64,000 nucleotides of DNA from Cryptomeria japonica (GCF_030272615.1 NC_081409.1:530634291-530698290); one strand, 5' to 3'. Counted from the first letter of the stretch, positions 48,330 to 60,984 are shown. A program made the numbers and translations. Notes: generated from the letters alone by a model not told the origin.

Positions 48330-48645
48330 AGGTCCTCTAGGAAGACTAGGATAGATCAAGGCACTTTGTGATGAACAATGAGTACCAAGATAGAGTACTT
48401 TATGATGAACAGGGAGTACTAGAGTATGAGCAGCACTTTGTGATGAACAGGGAGTGCAAATGTGAGGAACACTTTGTGATGAACAGGGAGTGTCACACAC
48501 GTAGTACTTTGTGATGAACAGGGAGTACCACTAGGATAAATAGCAACACTTTGTGATGAACAGTGAGTGTCACTAGGGTAAATAGCAATATGCATTTAGA
48601 TAAAAAGTAGCATTTTGTGATGAACAGTGAATGCCACTATGACTG
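48330..48645. repeat. CACTTTGTGATGAACAGGGAGTG repeats in the PMD intron
   Basis: Eight copies of a unit with the core actttgtgatgaacagkgagt recur every 30-60 bp. They lie wholly within the intron. They may be structural or recombinational; no known role. Confidence 0.8.
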
Positions 48646-49957
48646 ACATGAGTGATTTGCTTGACTGCAGGAGTATTTGCCGATGCTAGAGTCACGAGAG
48701 AGATTCTCATCTACTTAGAGGTTGCGACCTGAGCTGACAGCCAAGGAGCGAGCTGCTATTGAGGAGATGGGACTGAGACATGTGCTGTATGTGCCTGAGT
48801 TTCGGGCAAACATGGGTTTTTGCTTACTGCGCTAGCTGAGAGATGGCACTCTGAGACATGCACGTTTCATCTGCCGATGGGTGAGATGACAGTCACCTTG
48901 GAGGATGTCTACAAGATATTGAGGATACCGATCGATGGGGAGTTGATCCCATATGATCGAGATGGTGACAGAGAGGCCCTGAGATGGGTATTCCAGGACC
49001 CAGGACTGTAGATGAGGGTAGGACACGTGGCATGGGACACCATGACAGCCACAGGACTAGCGCTGCTAGCCATGATAGGAGGAGCTATCAGTGGGTTCCT
49101 GTGTCCGGATAGGGCGACACGGGGTTTGGCTGTGGGCGGGGGAGGAGCATTGGAGACTCTGGTGATGCAGCACACCAAATATGCCTGGGGACCATGTGTG
49201 CTGGCCCATTTGTATTATGAGCTACATTAGTTTGTTTATCATGGATCCGTAGGATTGGGCTGTAGAGTGACACTGCTGCAGGTATGGGCTTACGAGCATC
49301 TGCCGGTTACCCGACCGATACACTTTAGGGGCAGAGGACATGGATGCAGCTTTGTACATTTGTATGATATGATCACATCGTAGCCACAGATTGGTAGGCT
49401 AGAGTATTGGCGGCGAGTGATAGATGACATTGATGAGGTCATATGGAGACCATATCTAGGCTGCGAGCAGTGGGAGGATGACGTAGTTGAGTTACCATAC
49501 ACCTTCCAGAGCAGGTACCTGATTGGACCGACGCCCTATGTGCTAGAGAGGTAGCTAGTAGACAGGATTGGCCAACAATTTGGCCGGATTTAGAGGATGC
49601 CCCGGGGCTCAGGCATGTATGCCCGCACAGTTAGAGATCAGGCATAGTTTGGGCCGTTGCTGTCATATGATCAGGCAGTGACACAGCTGGTGGAGATGAT
49701 ACCTCTACCCTAGGACATGTGGCCAGAGATCGAGGATGCCGGCATGGATGCCGAGTATACAGCTTATTGGGCAGAGCATCCGTTCCCACGGTTGACAGAT
49801 CCAGGAGAGGCATTGGAGGGAGATGGGGGGGGAGATGATGAGGAGGGTGGAGGTGATGGGGGCTGAGGCCGACGGAGGAGGAGGGGAGTAGTTGGAGAGA
49901 GGCGGGTTGCACCTCGGAGGGAGGGTGGAGAGGAGAGGCAGGCTCGAGTGGTGAGGG

Positions 49958-50276
49958 GTCTAAGGAATTAACTTATGCACTTGACTACACTACGATCCTA
50001 CTAGCAACCACATTTCGTTCTTTGTTGAGCTCTTGTGCACATAAAATCTGAGAGCAAATATATCAAGCAAGATCAATGGAGATAGGAAGAATGGAGATCA
50101 AAACCCTATTGGACATGTGATGGTATAATCTTTGTGATTTCGTTTGATTTGCATTGTCTTAGGTAATCTTCATATGTTATGGTGGATCTTTGTTGATTGT
50201 GAGGCTAGGGTTTTTTGGTTGAATTCATTTAGCCTTTCAATATTGTTATTATTGTTATCCATTTTCACCATATACA
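49958..50276 (+). repeat. Inverted partial LTR (R-U5 part) inside the gypsy element
   Basis: 319 bp match the reverse complement of the element's own LTR from gtctaaggaattaac to the LTR end ccatataca. The match begins about 45 bases downstream of the TATA box, close to where the RNA would start. It stops at the LTR end and is followed by a primer-site-like sequence. It is joined on the left to the 3' end of the PMD gene. Confidence 0.85.
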
Positions 50277-50279
50277 TTT

Positions 50280-50298
50280 TGGCATGCTCGGTGGGACT
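50280..50298 (+). other. Second primer-binding-site-like sequence, plus orientation
   Basis: TGGCATGCTCGGTGGGACT follows the inverted LTR fragment by three bases. It nearly matches the functional site at 61331-61349 on the other strand (TGGCATGCCTGGTGGGACC). Confidence 0.8.
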
Positions 50299-51519
50299 CG
50301 AAAAGGATGATGGAAGTCAATCAAGAAAGGGGGATGAAAGATAGAAGATATGAAAGTGAAAGAGCTTCTTGTGCATTATCATCATTGAGCTTTATTATGG
50401 CAAAATAGGTTATGACAATCGAGACATATGTTTGACCTAGAAAGTCATTGTACCTGTTTGCATGGAGATAAGACAGTCACAAACAAGGAATGCCCCAGTT
50501 CACACTAGACTCACAGTGTCCTCATATCCCTGGACAAGTCATAGCATTACTAAGAGACAATCCACAGACAGCAAAGAAAGATAGGTGACGATACCCCATC
50601 CTTGCCTTTCTAGTCAAAGACATCCTGGAGATAGAATCTCTAGTCAAAGACATCCCGGAAAAGCTAAAAGACATGTCACCAAAAGATAAAATCAAAAGAT
50701 AACCAAGACTCGACACCAACATCCACTGTAGTCCTCAAGTTTAGTGTCTCTTGTCACTTGTGTAAGTCTTATTTGATTATGGTCACAATGTTTACTTTCA
50801 CAGAAAGGATAGATAGCACTGAACCATATGTTGTCTAAGTTTGTTGAAAGATTTGATTTGTTGAAGCCCATTGTTGTTGCTGTGTCTCATCTGAAACTGA
50901 CTGAATCCATGAAACTGATACTTTATTGCGGAGAAGATGAAACTTTATTGCAGATCTGTGATGCAGATGTTGCTTTATTGCGAATTGTGCATGGATAGAC
51001 TGAAGAAAGCTGTAAGAAACTATCCTCCTCGAAACATGTGATGTTCTCAGTTCCACACCCATCACTAGACGCAGGATTTTCCTTAGCCACAGATATGATC
51101 TGATTTATTATGGATGGAAAGGGAGGAAAAGGGATGGTTTATTATGAATGGCTAACCAATCTTAGGGAGATCAATAACAAGCCATGATGGGAATGGGTAA
51201 GTTTATTAGGTTGTGAGTGTGTGCAAAGTGAAAGGATGAAAGTGATTCCTGAAGGAGGGAGGAGCAATGTCTCTACGCATGGCGTTGGTGACCCAGTTTT
51301 CACCATGGTACTTGCCTAGGGCGCCACCAAAGTGGTTTTCACCATTGGACGAAATTATTTTTCTTTACTTTTTTCGATTTTTCAATGTTTTTTGTGTCAC
51401 AAGGTGCCTGTTTGCCAGGTTTTCACCAAGTAACGATTTTTTTGTTTTATAGTTTTTTTTTTTGTAATTTTGAAATTTTTTGATTTTTTTGTATTTTTGA
51501 ATTAGGATATTCCAAAGAG
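50299..51519. other. Spacer between the inverted LTR fragment and pol
   Basis: No coding sequence seen. The part at 51270-51430 has three copies of gttttcaccat/a. The sequence after the inverted primer site does not match the real leader beyond the site itself. It may be the leader of a related subfamily or the normal 3' untranslated region of pol. Confidence 0.4.
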
Positions 51520-52660
51520 CTATGTGTAAAACCTGCGAAGGTGCATGCTATTGATAGGATCCTCCAAAGGTTCACCTTCTGTAGTTGAGAGCTACTATGC
51601 ACCAGATCCATATGCTGATGTAATAATGTAGGGACCCAGCCAATTTGGTTTGAACTTTCCCTTCTTCTCTCTATCTTGTTGATCTTTGGGATTTTCTCTA
51701 AGAACCAAGTCACCTACCTCAAATTTGCGAGGCTTGACCTTGTGATTGTAGCTGTGACTCATTCATTGTTGGTAAGCCTTGAGATGATTAAAATTAGTTT
51801 GTCTTCGTTCATCCAGTAGTTCCAGCTCTTGTAAGTGAGAGACCCTATAGTCTTCATCACTGATGATGTTTTGTAGAGAAACCCGTAAAGAGGGTAGCTT
51901 GACCTCAATAGGCAAGATAGCTTCAGCGCCATAGACAAGTGAATAGGGTGTAGCTCCTGTAGGTGTGCAGACACTTGTGCAGTAGGCCCAAAGTGTAGGA
52001 TTAAGCTGAATATGCCAATTACGACCAGGATCGTCGACTGTCTTCTTTAAGATTTTAAGAATTGTTTTGTTAGACGCCTCAGCTTGGCCATTACCTTAGG
52101 GGTAATATGGTGTGGAGAAACGATGGGAGATATGGAAGTGGTCACAGAGTTCATGAACATCCTGATTTTTGAAGGGATGCTCATTATCAGTGATAATGGA
52201 AACAGGAATACCGTATCGGCAAATGATATAGTTGAGGATGAATGTAGTAATCTGTTTTCCTATAACTTGTGTGAGAGGCACAGCTTCAATCCATTTTGTA
52301 AAATACTCTATGGTAGTGATAATGAATTTGTGACCATTGGAAGAAGGAGGGTGAATCTTGCCTATGAGATCGAGTCCCCACTGACAAAAGGGCCAAGGAG
52401 AAACAAGTGGTTGAAGTTCTTGTGCTGGCGCATGTATGAGATCTCCATGAATTTGACACTGCTTACATTTCTTGACAAACTGATATGAGTCTTTCTCCAT
52501 ATTGGGCCAGTAATATCCAGTCCTGATGAGTTTCTTGGCCAAGGTAGGACCACTAGCATGTGGACCACATATCCCTTCATGCACTTCCTATAACGCAATC
52601 TAAGCTTCATCACTTTCTAAACATCTAAGAAGAGTGCCATCTAGACCTCGCCAGTATAGG
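51520..52660 (-). pseudogene. Gypsy integrase, broken
   Basis: The zinc-binding start HEGICGPHASG ... CKQCQIHG is followed by the core WGLDLIGKI (first Asp) and SIITDNEHPF (second Asp). The segment after YYP has the NGQAEASNKTI region with the catalytic Glu. The C-terminal part to 51520 includes KPRKFEVGDLVLR and GPYIITSAYGSGA, typical of gypsy integrase tails. Stops: TAG twice near 52612-52625 (expected Gln), TAA at 52096 (expected Gln), TGA near 51767 (expected Arg). The frame is otherwise open. Confidence 0.9.
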
Positions 52661-55131
52661 ATATCAGCTAAAATGACATATCAAGAGGATTGGTGAATGA
52701 AAGTGCGATGTTGGTTATTTGATAGATCAGGAGGTAAAGTATTGTCACGTAGGTATGTGAAAATGGACCCATATAATTGGGATTCGGGACTGACAACACA
52801 TAGCGTCTCAGTAGGCATGATCTCATATGAAGGGACCAAAAGGTTATCCACCAAGAACTCATAGCGGGTCTCATGTGGAGGTAGATCGATCAATGAAGCA
52901 ATTGTAGCCATGGCATCTACGACGCGATTCTGCTCTCTTGGTATCAGCTCAAAGTCTATCTTTGTGAAATGTTGTTTCAGATCATCCACCATTTGTTTAT
53001 AAGGCATTAATTTTTCATCTTTTGTTTGGTAATCATCAGTTGCTTGACGGATGACAAGTTGGGAGTCCCCAAAAACACGAAGTTCCTGGATCTTCCATTG
53101 AACTACAATTCGTAATCCTGTTGTTAATGCCTCATACTCCGCTATATTGTTAGTGCAAGGAAATGATAAGTGGTATGATTTTGGTATGGAATCCCCTTGA
53201 GGAGTTATGAAGAGGATGCCCACTCCTGCCCCATGCTATGTGTATGAGTCGTCGAAGTACAGTTGCCATGGCTTTGCATGTGACATTGTCAAAATGGATT
53301 CATCTGGAAATTCTGAACTTAGAGGAACATCATCTATCATGGGAGCATCTGCTAATTGATCTGCAATGGCTTGTCCTTTTATTTCTTTTCTGTCCACATA
53401 CTTGATGTCAAACTTGCTCAGGATCATTACCCATTTGGCCAGTTGCCCAGTAAGTGTTGCTTTATTGAGAAGGTATTTCAATGGATCTATTGTTGCAACT
53501 AACTTAGTCTTATGAGTGAGCATGTAATGTCATAATTTCTATGAAGCAAAGACTACGGCAAGACATGCGCGCTCAATTGGTGTGTAGTTTAGCTCATATC
53601 CTACCAATGTGCGACTGATATAGTATATTGCTTTTTCCTTGCCTTCAGCACTTTGTTGCGCTAAGAGTGCCCCCAGTGCTGTTGGAGTAGCTGATATGTA
53701 TAGTAACAGTGGTTGATCTGGAACTGGTGGCATCAGAATTGGCGGATTTAGAAGATAATCTTTGAGCGTCTGGAAAGCCTGTTGATAGTTATCATCCCAT
53801 TTGAATTTGATGTTTTTATGTAGTAGGTGCTGAAAAGGATTACACTTATCTGCCAGTTGCGCTATGAATCTTCAGATGGACTGGAGTCTGCCTTGTAAGG
53901 ATCAAAGTTGACTGATATTTCTTGGTGGTTGCATTTTCAAGATAGCTTTGACTTTTGCTGGATCGGCTTCAATTCCCCTTTTGGATACAATGAATCCTAG
54001 GAGCTTCCCGGAGGTTACTCCAAAGACACATTTCTTGGGGTTTAATCTTACTTTGTATTTTTCCAACTGATCAAAGGCGACTGAAAGTATGTCTAAATGT
54101 GTATTTCTGTCTATTGATTTGACCAAGAGGTCATCGACATAGTCTTCCACAGTTATGTGCATGAGATCATGAAAGATAGTAGTCATGGCTCTTTGATATG
54201 TAGCACCTGCATTCTTTAGCCCGAAAGGCATGACATTCTAGCAGAAAGTTCCCCATGGACAAGTAAATGATGTTTTGTGTTGATCCTCGAGTGCGATCCT
54301 TATTTGATTATAACCAGAGAATCCATCCATTAATGATAACATTTTATGACCTACTGTGAGATCAACAATCAAGTCAATATTTGGTAATGGGAAGTCATCC
54401 TTTGGACAAGCTTTGTTGATGTCTCTGAAATCTGTGCAAATTCTGATGTTGCGATTTGGTTTACTAATAGGTACCAAGTTGGAGATCCATTCAGGATAAT
54501 CAATTGGGCGTATGAATCTGAAATCAAGTAATTTCTCAAGTTCTGCTTTGACTAGTAATGCCACTTGTGGATGCATTTTTCTTAATTTCTATTTTATTGG
54601 TTTTGCCCCCAGTTTGACTGTCAGATGATGCATTACCAAATCCGGATCCAATCTAGGCATATCAGCGTATGACCAGGCAAAGTTGATTTGTCGCTCTTTG
54701 AAGAAACTTATGAATTTTGACCTTTCAGACTCTGTCAGTGATTGAGCTAGGAATATGTTGTGTGGAACCTCTTCTATACCAATGTTTGTTTTGATAGTCT
54801 CCTCTACCAACATGGATGACTTTTCCTCATATGATGCTAGGAGAATGTCGAGCCTTCCATCTTCGAGTGCCTCAGAGAGGTTTGCACCCTCAGATACGTC
54901 CTTTCTTTTTACTTTTTTGGGGTCAGATAGCGCCACACTGTGGTTTTCGCCATAAGACCCTTGATTTGTTCTAATTTTCACATTTTTGCGACTGGAAGGT
55001 CCAACACCCTCACCAAAATATGCCACGCTATTGAGTTCTATAGTGTATCCCGCTTTATGGTCCCCAGGAGGAAGATCATCTCGTATACCCAGGTAGTCAA
55101 TAAAAGCTTCATCATTTTGGAATGTGTCAAA
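52661..55131 (-). pseudogene. Gypsy reverse transcriptase with two RNase H domains, broken
   Basis: RT motifs: LEKLLDFRFIRPIDYPEWISNLV, ICTDFRDINKACPKDDFPLP, LSLMDGFSGYNQI, MPFGLKNAGATYQRAM and YVDD (about 54130-54141, intact). RNase H 1 follows (53733-53236: IYYISRTLVGYELNYTPIE...). A second RNase H-like domain (53223-52681: NNIAEYEALTTGLR, FGDSQLVIRQ, VVDAMA) is the Tat-lineage feature. The frame is the same throughout, interrupted by TAG (54589, 54238, 53539, 53236) and TGA (53902, about 53871, 53530, 52681). Most stand at conserved Gln or Arg positions. Confidence 0.9.
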
Positions 55132-56301
55132 CTATGTAGGTCCTTCATGATCCCAGTCAATGAGTTGGTGGTGAACAAGAGGAAGGCCGTTAATGTCTTC
55201 GAAGTTAGCGGGGCTAAGAGTGAAGATGTGGTTATATTCGGGTATGTCAAGGTAATTATCAAGGTCATCGATGGCACTCTCCTCATCAGTCTCGATCGCA
55301 AGCGAATCCAAATTATCATCACTAGTAGCGCATTCTGGGATAGGTGTTCTCATCCTATGTGATTTCAAACTAGAACCTTGAGACAAGGACTGTGTGGAAT
55401 CCTCATGGGTTGTTTCTTGACCAACTCTGAACTTTTTATAAAACTCTTCTTCTGTGGGTTCATCTGGCTCTCTGAATGTCTCGGTCAGCTCGTAGTCACT
55501 GGAAGACTTGTCGGAACCCCATTCCCATTCATTGGAATCTGTGGAATAGCGATTCTCTTGTTGAATTTTGGAAGCTTTGATTTGTAAGGCTTCTTCTGTC
55601 CTTTGGGTGTGGACCTTGGAAGTTAAGAAACCAAGTCCTTTCGAGCATTCCTTCTTGAAAGTCAATTCAGGTTGTAAAGGTTCAATGATGCCTTCCTTTT
55701 GTAATCCCAGAGGGCTTTTTCCATCATACCCAAATTTTTGTAGAATTTTGAAGCCTTTGCCATATTTCTCACATGGTAGATTGATGTGGTCTTGTGTTTC
55801 CTCTTCATTGTCCCTAAAAAGCATTTGGTATAAATCTTCCTCTTCTAGTTCACCCCATCTTTGAAAGGTAGTAGGGTCCCATTTGAGCATCATGATGGAG
55901 ATTTGTTTGTTAGGATGTGGTCTCCCATATTCTTTTGGGGAACTCATGACTTGTCGTAAGTACATGGTCTGATTGAAAGTATATTCACCCATACCTTTGT
56001 CCTGAAACTTGCCTTTAAGCTCACCTTGTTTTGATGTCGAAGGTTTTAATGACTCAGGATCAATGTATGCCGAGGAAGGAACAGCCTCACGATTACTAGG
56101 AATGACGGTCTCAGTCTTTGATTTCAAGTTATTGCAATATATGAATGGATTTGGATCACCGTTAACTGTCACTTCCACTCCATTATGAGGAAACTTAATG
56201 CATTGATGATATGTGGATGGGACTGCCCTCATTTCATGGATCCAAGGACGTCCGAGAAATATATTATAAGTGAGATTTAAATCCAGGACTTGACAAACCA
56301 C
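55132..56301 (-). pseudogene. Gypsy protease C-terminal part and G-patch-containing linker
   Basis: The open stretch begins with YNIFLGRPWIHEMRAVPS, the C-terminal part of the gypsy protease. It continues with a linker that contains a G-patch-like segment (GYDGKSPLGLQKEGIIEPL ... KECSKGLGFLTSK). The rest is acidic and charged. It ends at TAG (55132), after which the same frame continues toward RT. The frame differs from the gag frame upstream, so a one-base change lies near 56390-56400. Confidence 0.8.
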
Positions 56302-59042
56302 ATCCTTTGTAATTGGCCCAACTCTAAGAGGTAAAATGACTGTACCCTTGGATGAATGCTCTTCATCATCATATGCTTTAATGGTATTTTGTTTGTAGAA
56401 TTCACAGCTTTATCAGAATATCCCAATTGTGTAATAGTGCTTAATGTGCAAATGTTTAGACCTGCTCCTCCATCTATCAGGACTCTTTTTATTCGATGTT
56501 TGTGTATGAAGGCTTCAATGTGTAGTGGTGCATTATGTGGCTGACTTATGGAGGCGTCATCAGCTTCTGTGAATGTAAGGGAGTGTGGAATGGAAAGGTA
56601 TCCCACCATGGCTTGAAACTGGTCCACGTTTAGGTTAGTAGGAACAACAGTATCTCTCAAGATTTTGTCAAGAATGGCTTTATGTGTGGGAGATATGTGT
56701 AGGACCTCAAGGATGGAGATAAGCGTGGGTGTCTTCCCTAACTGTTCTACAAGGTCATACTCAGGTTTGGTTGATGAGGAAGTAGTGTTTTTAGTTGGAG
56801 CACCTTGCAAAGTGATTTTACCTCGACGAGTTGTAACATTACATTCAGAGGTAGGTTCAGAAGAAGATCCAACACCTTTTAGGACAATCTTGGGTCTCTG
56901 GGTAGAATTCTCAGACGTTTTGTCCTTGATGATAATGGTAGAGACATAATTGTCCATCGAGATGTGATTGATGGTTGAATCATAATTGTAAGATGCTCTG
57001 GTATAGTTGGTTTGATCCTCTATGGCTTTAGCTTTTCCCTTGTCATGTTTTGGGAATGGTTCCTTAAACATCTCATGTTCTTGATTAGACGAATGTCCCT
57101 CAATCTCAATGTCACCTCTATCAATGAGATCTTGTATGATGTTCTTCAGTCGATGACAATTTCCTGTCTTATGACCCTTGCTCTTATGAAATTCACAATA
57201 CTCATCATCATTCCACCAATTTGGTTTAACCTTTGGTTCATATGGAGGAAAATCTGGAACTGTGATTACTTTGTTTGCCACTAGTTTTTTGAAGACTGAT
57301 TCAAGTGGTTCTCCCAATGGAGTATACTTCCTTCGTGATCTAGAAGTTGTTTGAGTGTTCACTTGATTGTTTGTGGAACTTGATCCTGAAAAGATGACTT
57401 TGGGTTGCATTGTGTTGGCATCAACAACACCATCATTGACTGTGTTCTTGTTTTTATTCCAAAATCTTGGCTTGTCTTTTCCTTTAAAGTCATCTTTTTT
57501 TTCCTTGAATATCTTGATGACTCCTTGTTCAATTAGGACCTTCTCTATTGCTAAGCCTTTTTCAATGACATCCTTGAAGGTGGACAAACAAGCTTTTCTT
57601 AGATCATAGCCAATGTCTTTGTTAACATTTTGTGTGAACATCTCTACCATTTGTTTTGGTGGAATTTCACAAGAGCATCTGCTAGCTAGATTTCTCCATC
57701 TTTGTAAAAATGATGAAAAAGACTCTCCATCTTTTTGCTTGGTGTTGCACAAAGTAGTGACTGATATGTCTGTCTCTATGTTGTAGGAGAGATGTTGGAT
57801 AAATGCCACTGCTAAGTCACCCCATGACTTAATACCAGGTGGAAGTTGGGAGAACCATTCCATAGCTTGATCACCTAAGCTTTGTGGGAATAATCTCATC
57901 AAATATGTCTCTTCTGCTGCTACCTCAATGCAAGCTATGAAAAATTGTCTTATGTGTTCCTTAGGATCCCCTTTTCCTCTATACTTATCAAATTTAGGCG
58001 TCACAAAGTGTGTAGGAAAAGGAGGCATTGGAATGCTCTTGTCAAATGGATAAGGACATATGTCTCTCATTGTGTATGTTGGCTTTGGTGCATTTATGTC
58101 CTCCATTTTCTTTTGTAATTCCCTGATTTGTTGCTCCAAATTACTCTTAGGTGGAGATCGACTTCTTGGGCCATATCCTATGTTTGAGGTACCCATTGGA
58201 GGAGGAGCATGTTGCATATATGGATGATATTGATCATACACATGTTCATATGGAGGAGGTCTGTAATGATGCTACGTATATGGACCACTTGGTATAGACT
58301 CATGTTGAGGAACACCATATCTATTTTGCGCATGTATGCCATACTCTACAGGCATGTCATGTTCTATTGTATTGCCCCCAAATTTGACACGGGGTTTCCT
58401 TGTGTCCAAATTTTGAGCATGCCTTTGAATATCCCATTGCTTTGGTGGTTGATCCTTAGCATTGATATGTGATTGAGCATATTTTTCTCCATAAGACTTC
58501 CATAATGGTCTACGAAGGTGAGTATCATATGTTTGACCATGTGTATGTGGGACCTCTGGTTTTTGAAGCAAAGCTGATGGTGATTCAGGTATCACATGTG
58601 GTCCTCTATTTCCTCCACTATTAGGTCTCCTTTGATCCATGTTGGAGTGAGGTTGTTGCAAAGGTTGATTTTCCATTATTTGAGACATGTCAAAATCATG
58701 AGGTATCTTGGCTCCACTTTGTGCCATCATTTGTAAGAAGTATTGTCTATCCCTCCTCATTATTTCCTCAACCAATCGATTGAAATGGGGATTCATAATG
58801 GATTCTTCCACATCTGCTGAATGTACTGAAAAGTTGTCCATATTGTCATTATGTGTAGCATTGTTGTTTGTAATGTCCATGTTCTCAACATTTGGAATGT
58901 TTCTATAAGCATCCATGTGAGGTAATGTAGTATGATCAGAATTGAAAAAGAGCTCATTGTCATACTCATAAGAACTCATGTTTGCGGACTCTTGAGCCTC
59001 TTTAGTTTCTCTCCTAGATTTTTGAAGACGGGTTTCAACCAT
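56277..59042 (-). pseudogene. Gypsy gag and protease N-terminus
   Basis: The start ATG is at 59040-59042 (MVETRLQKSRRETKE). A glutamine- and proline-rich N-terminus is cut by TAG at 58272, and the same frame continues. The gag domain follows (FDKYRGKGDPKEHIRQFF, LGDQAMEWFSQLPPGIKSW, FIQHLSYNIETDISVTTLCNTKQKDGESF). Next come the zinc-binding CEFHKSKGHKTGNCHRLK and the protease motif VLIDGGAGLNICTL near 56480 (catalytic Asp in D-G-G, as in Tat elements). Gag makes the particle; protease matures it. About 890 codons, one stop and one frameshift near 56395. Confidence 0.88.
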
Positions 59043-59524
59043 GAACTAGGTGTTGACCAAGATGTGTTAGACTAGACAAAAAATGGAAAGAGTATGGAAG
59101 ACCAAGAGTTGGATGGAATGTAAATGAATCTGAAGTGCACTTGCAATGTCCAAAGTGTAGGACCAAGTATGTATGTAGTAGAGTAGGTGTGACTTCCAAA
59201 GAGAGGATAGTTTCTCTTGATGAGGTAAGTTGACCTTGACTCTAAGTAAGACCAAATGAGACCCAAAGGTAAGAAACCTTGATGAGGGACCACTTAGCAA
59301 AGTGTTGTTGTATGTAGTATGTTGACAAAGTATGATGAGGACAAGCAAGTGACCTTTTGACTCAAGTTTAGACAAGTGTGTATGTAAAGTGAAATGTGAA
59401 GCAATGATGGATTTTGTGAGACCCAAGGATAGGTTGAATGCTAGATGAAACCCTAGAGAAATGACCTAGGAAGCTCAAGAACTCTGAAACTGATTGTGTT
59501 TGTTTGCTGGACTGTAACAGTTTT

Positions 59525-59775
59525 TCAACTCTGGACACAGACGCACCTGTATACTTCACAGACGTGATTTCCTGATGCAGACGCGGCTCTGTTTAACACA
59601 GACGCGTTTCTGAGATTTTTTTGCAAAGTGTAATGTTGACTGTTGGAACATAGACGTGATTCTGCCCTTCACAGACATGGTTTCCTGATGCAGACGCTAT
59701 TATGACCGACACATACGTGGTTTCCTGACACAGACGCTATTATGTCCAACACAGACACGTTTCTGTAAAATTTGT
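59525..59775. repeat. ACACAGACGCG repeats, block 1
   Basis: Seven or more degenerate copies of acacagacgcgttt or cacagacgtgattt, about 20-40 bp apart, including a 40-bp duplication containing gtttcctgaygcagacgctattatg. Confidence 0.8.
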
Positions 59776-60984
59776 GCAATTTTTTCCAATCTGTGAAGTC
59801 ATTTTGTTGTGACCAAATCTGACTGTTTGACTGTTTTTCGTGACAAGAGGACACAGTGTTGATGAAGACCCAATGTTTGCAAGTGTCTAGACTCAAGATA
59901 ACTCCAAGAAAAGTGTGTTTGTTTGATGTAAAAAATGTTTTGCATACACTTGAAGACACAAAAGACACAATGTTTTGATGTTTGGTCTTGAATGTTTTGA
60001 ATGTTTAACATAAGTCAAGAACAATTCTTATGGCTGGCCAAGACAATAGTTGCTGATCCCACATGGGGTTTTACCCCTGAGGCTACGCTATTCAGAGCGG
60101 ATACTTAGATGCTTGACCTCACTGGCTTCACCCTCGGCACTCACTTCTCGGGTCAGCCAAGCATCAGTCCCCATGAAAACTCCCCATGGCGAACTTTGTA
60201 TCTCTACTAAGAACCATATGTGTGTGGGCCACTACCAGAGGTTTGACCTCCTTCCCCAACAACTAGAAGGATTTGGGCCTCTAAAACAAAATGGTGCTAG
60301 TAAGGGCATCTGCTCATGTGGCCATACATGCGGCACTTTCAGCTCTGTAAATACAGAAGGCTCCCAGTCGGTAGGGGTTACGCCCTACAACTGATCAAAT
60401 AAATTTGATCAAACGGGTTTATGGGGAGATATAGTGTCGGTATGAACTAATCAGCACATGTTATTCATAGTTTTCACCATGAATACATTTGTTTATAGTG
60501 GTTCGGATCAGGTGGGTTTTCCTCGCTACCACTTGGGTCATTCTCTTCTCACTAGTAGTCCTAATGACCACATGGGAAGACAAGCCCTCTAAAGATTAAA
60601 CAAAAAGAGCCTATTGCTCAAGACACAAAAGACAATGATTCAATTTTAGTGCACCAATTGAAGTGTTTGCTAGTCTATGAAAACAAGGCACACAATAAAA
60701 ATCCAAAAACCCTTTCCAAGGACCTGCAACAAAGATTTGTTAGTAGTTTGGGTTGTTTCCAATAATCACCCCTTCCTGCAAGCACACAAGTTAGGTAAAT
60801 TTTAAACCCAAAAGACTTTGTGAAAATAGGGGCCTTCGACCAAACGATTTTTCTTTCAAGACAAGATGCACCAATTTCGCTAGGTAGATCTAAAAATGTT
60901 AGCTCAAAATAAACCAGATTTGAAACCCTAAATGCAAAATCCGAAAAAAAAATCAATGCAAATCAAAAATTTTGAAACTGATAA

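Larger units (their letters stand above)
47781..49957 (+). pseudogene. Antisense plant mobile domain (PMD/MAIN-like) gene inside the gypsy element
   Basis: On the plus strand, opposite to gag-pol. Exon 1 is 47781-47846 (MAFTHRFDRVRQFQRPAEAGEP) with donor GTAAGT. The intron runs to CTGCAG at 48670. Exon 2 starts at 48671 (EYLPMLESRERF). Residues ERWHSETCTFHLPMGEMTVTLEDV, WGPCVLAHLYYELH and LLQVWAYEHLP are typical of the plant mobile domain (PF10536) family. The tail is Gly/Asp- then Arg-rich. Breaks: a one-base shift in a T run near 48816 and nine stops, eight of them TAG. Extra ORFs, some antisense, are known from Tat-lineage elements. The intron survives because it is antisense to the genomic RNA. 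Confidence 0.75.
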
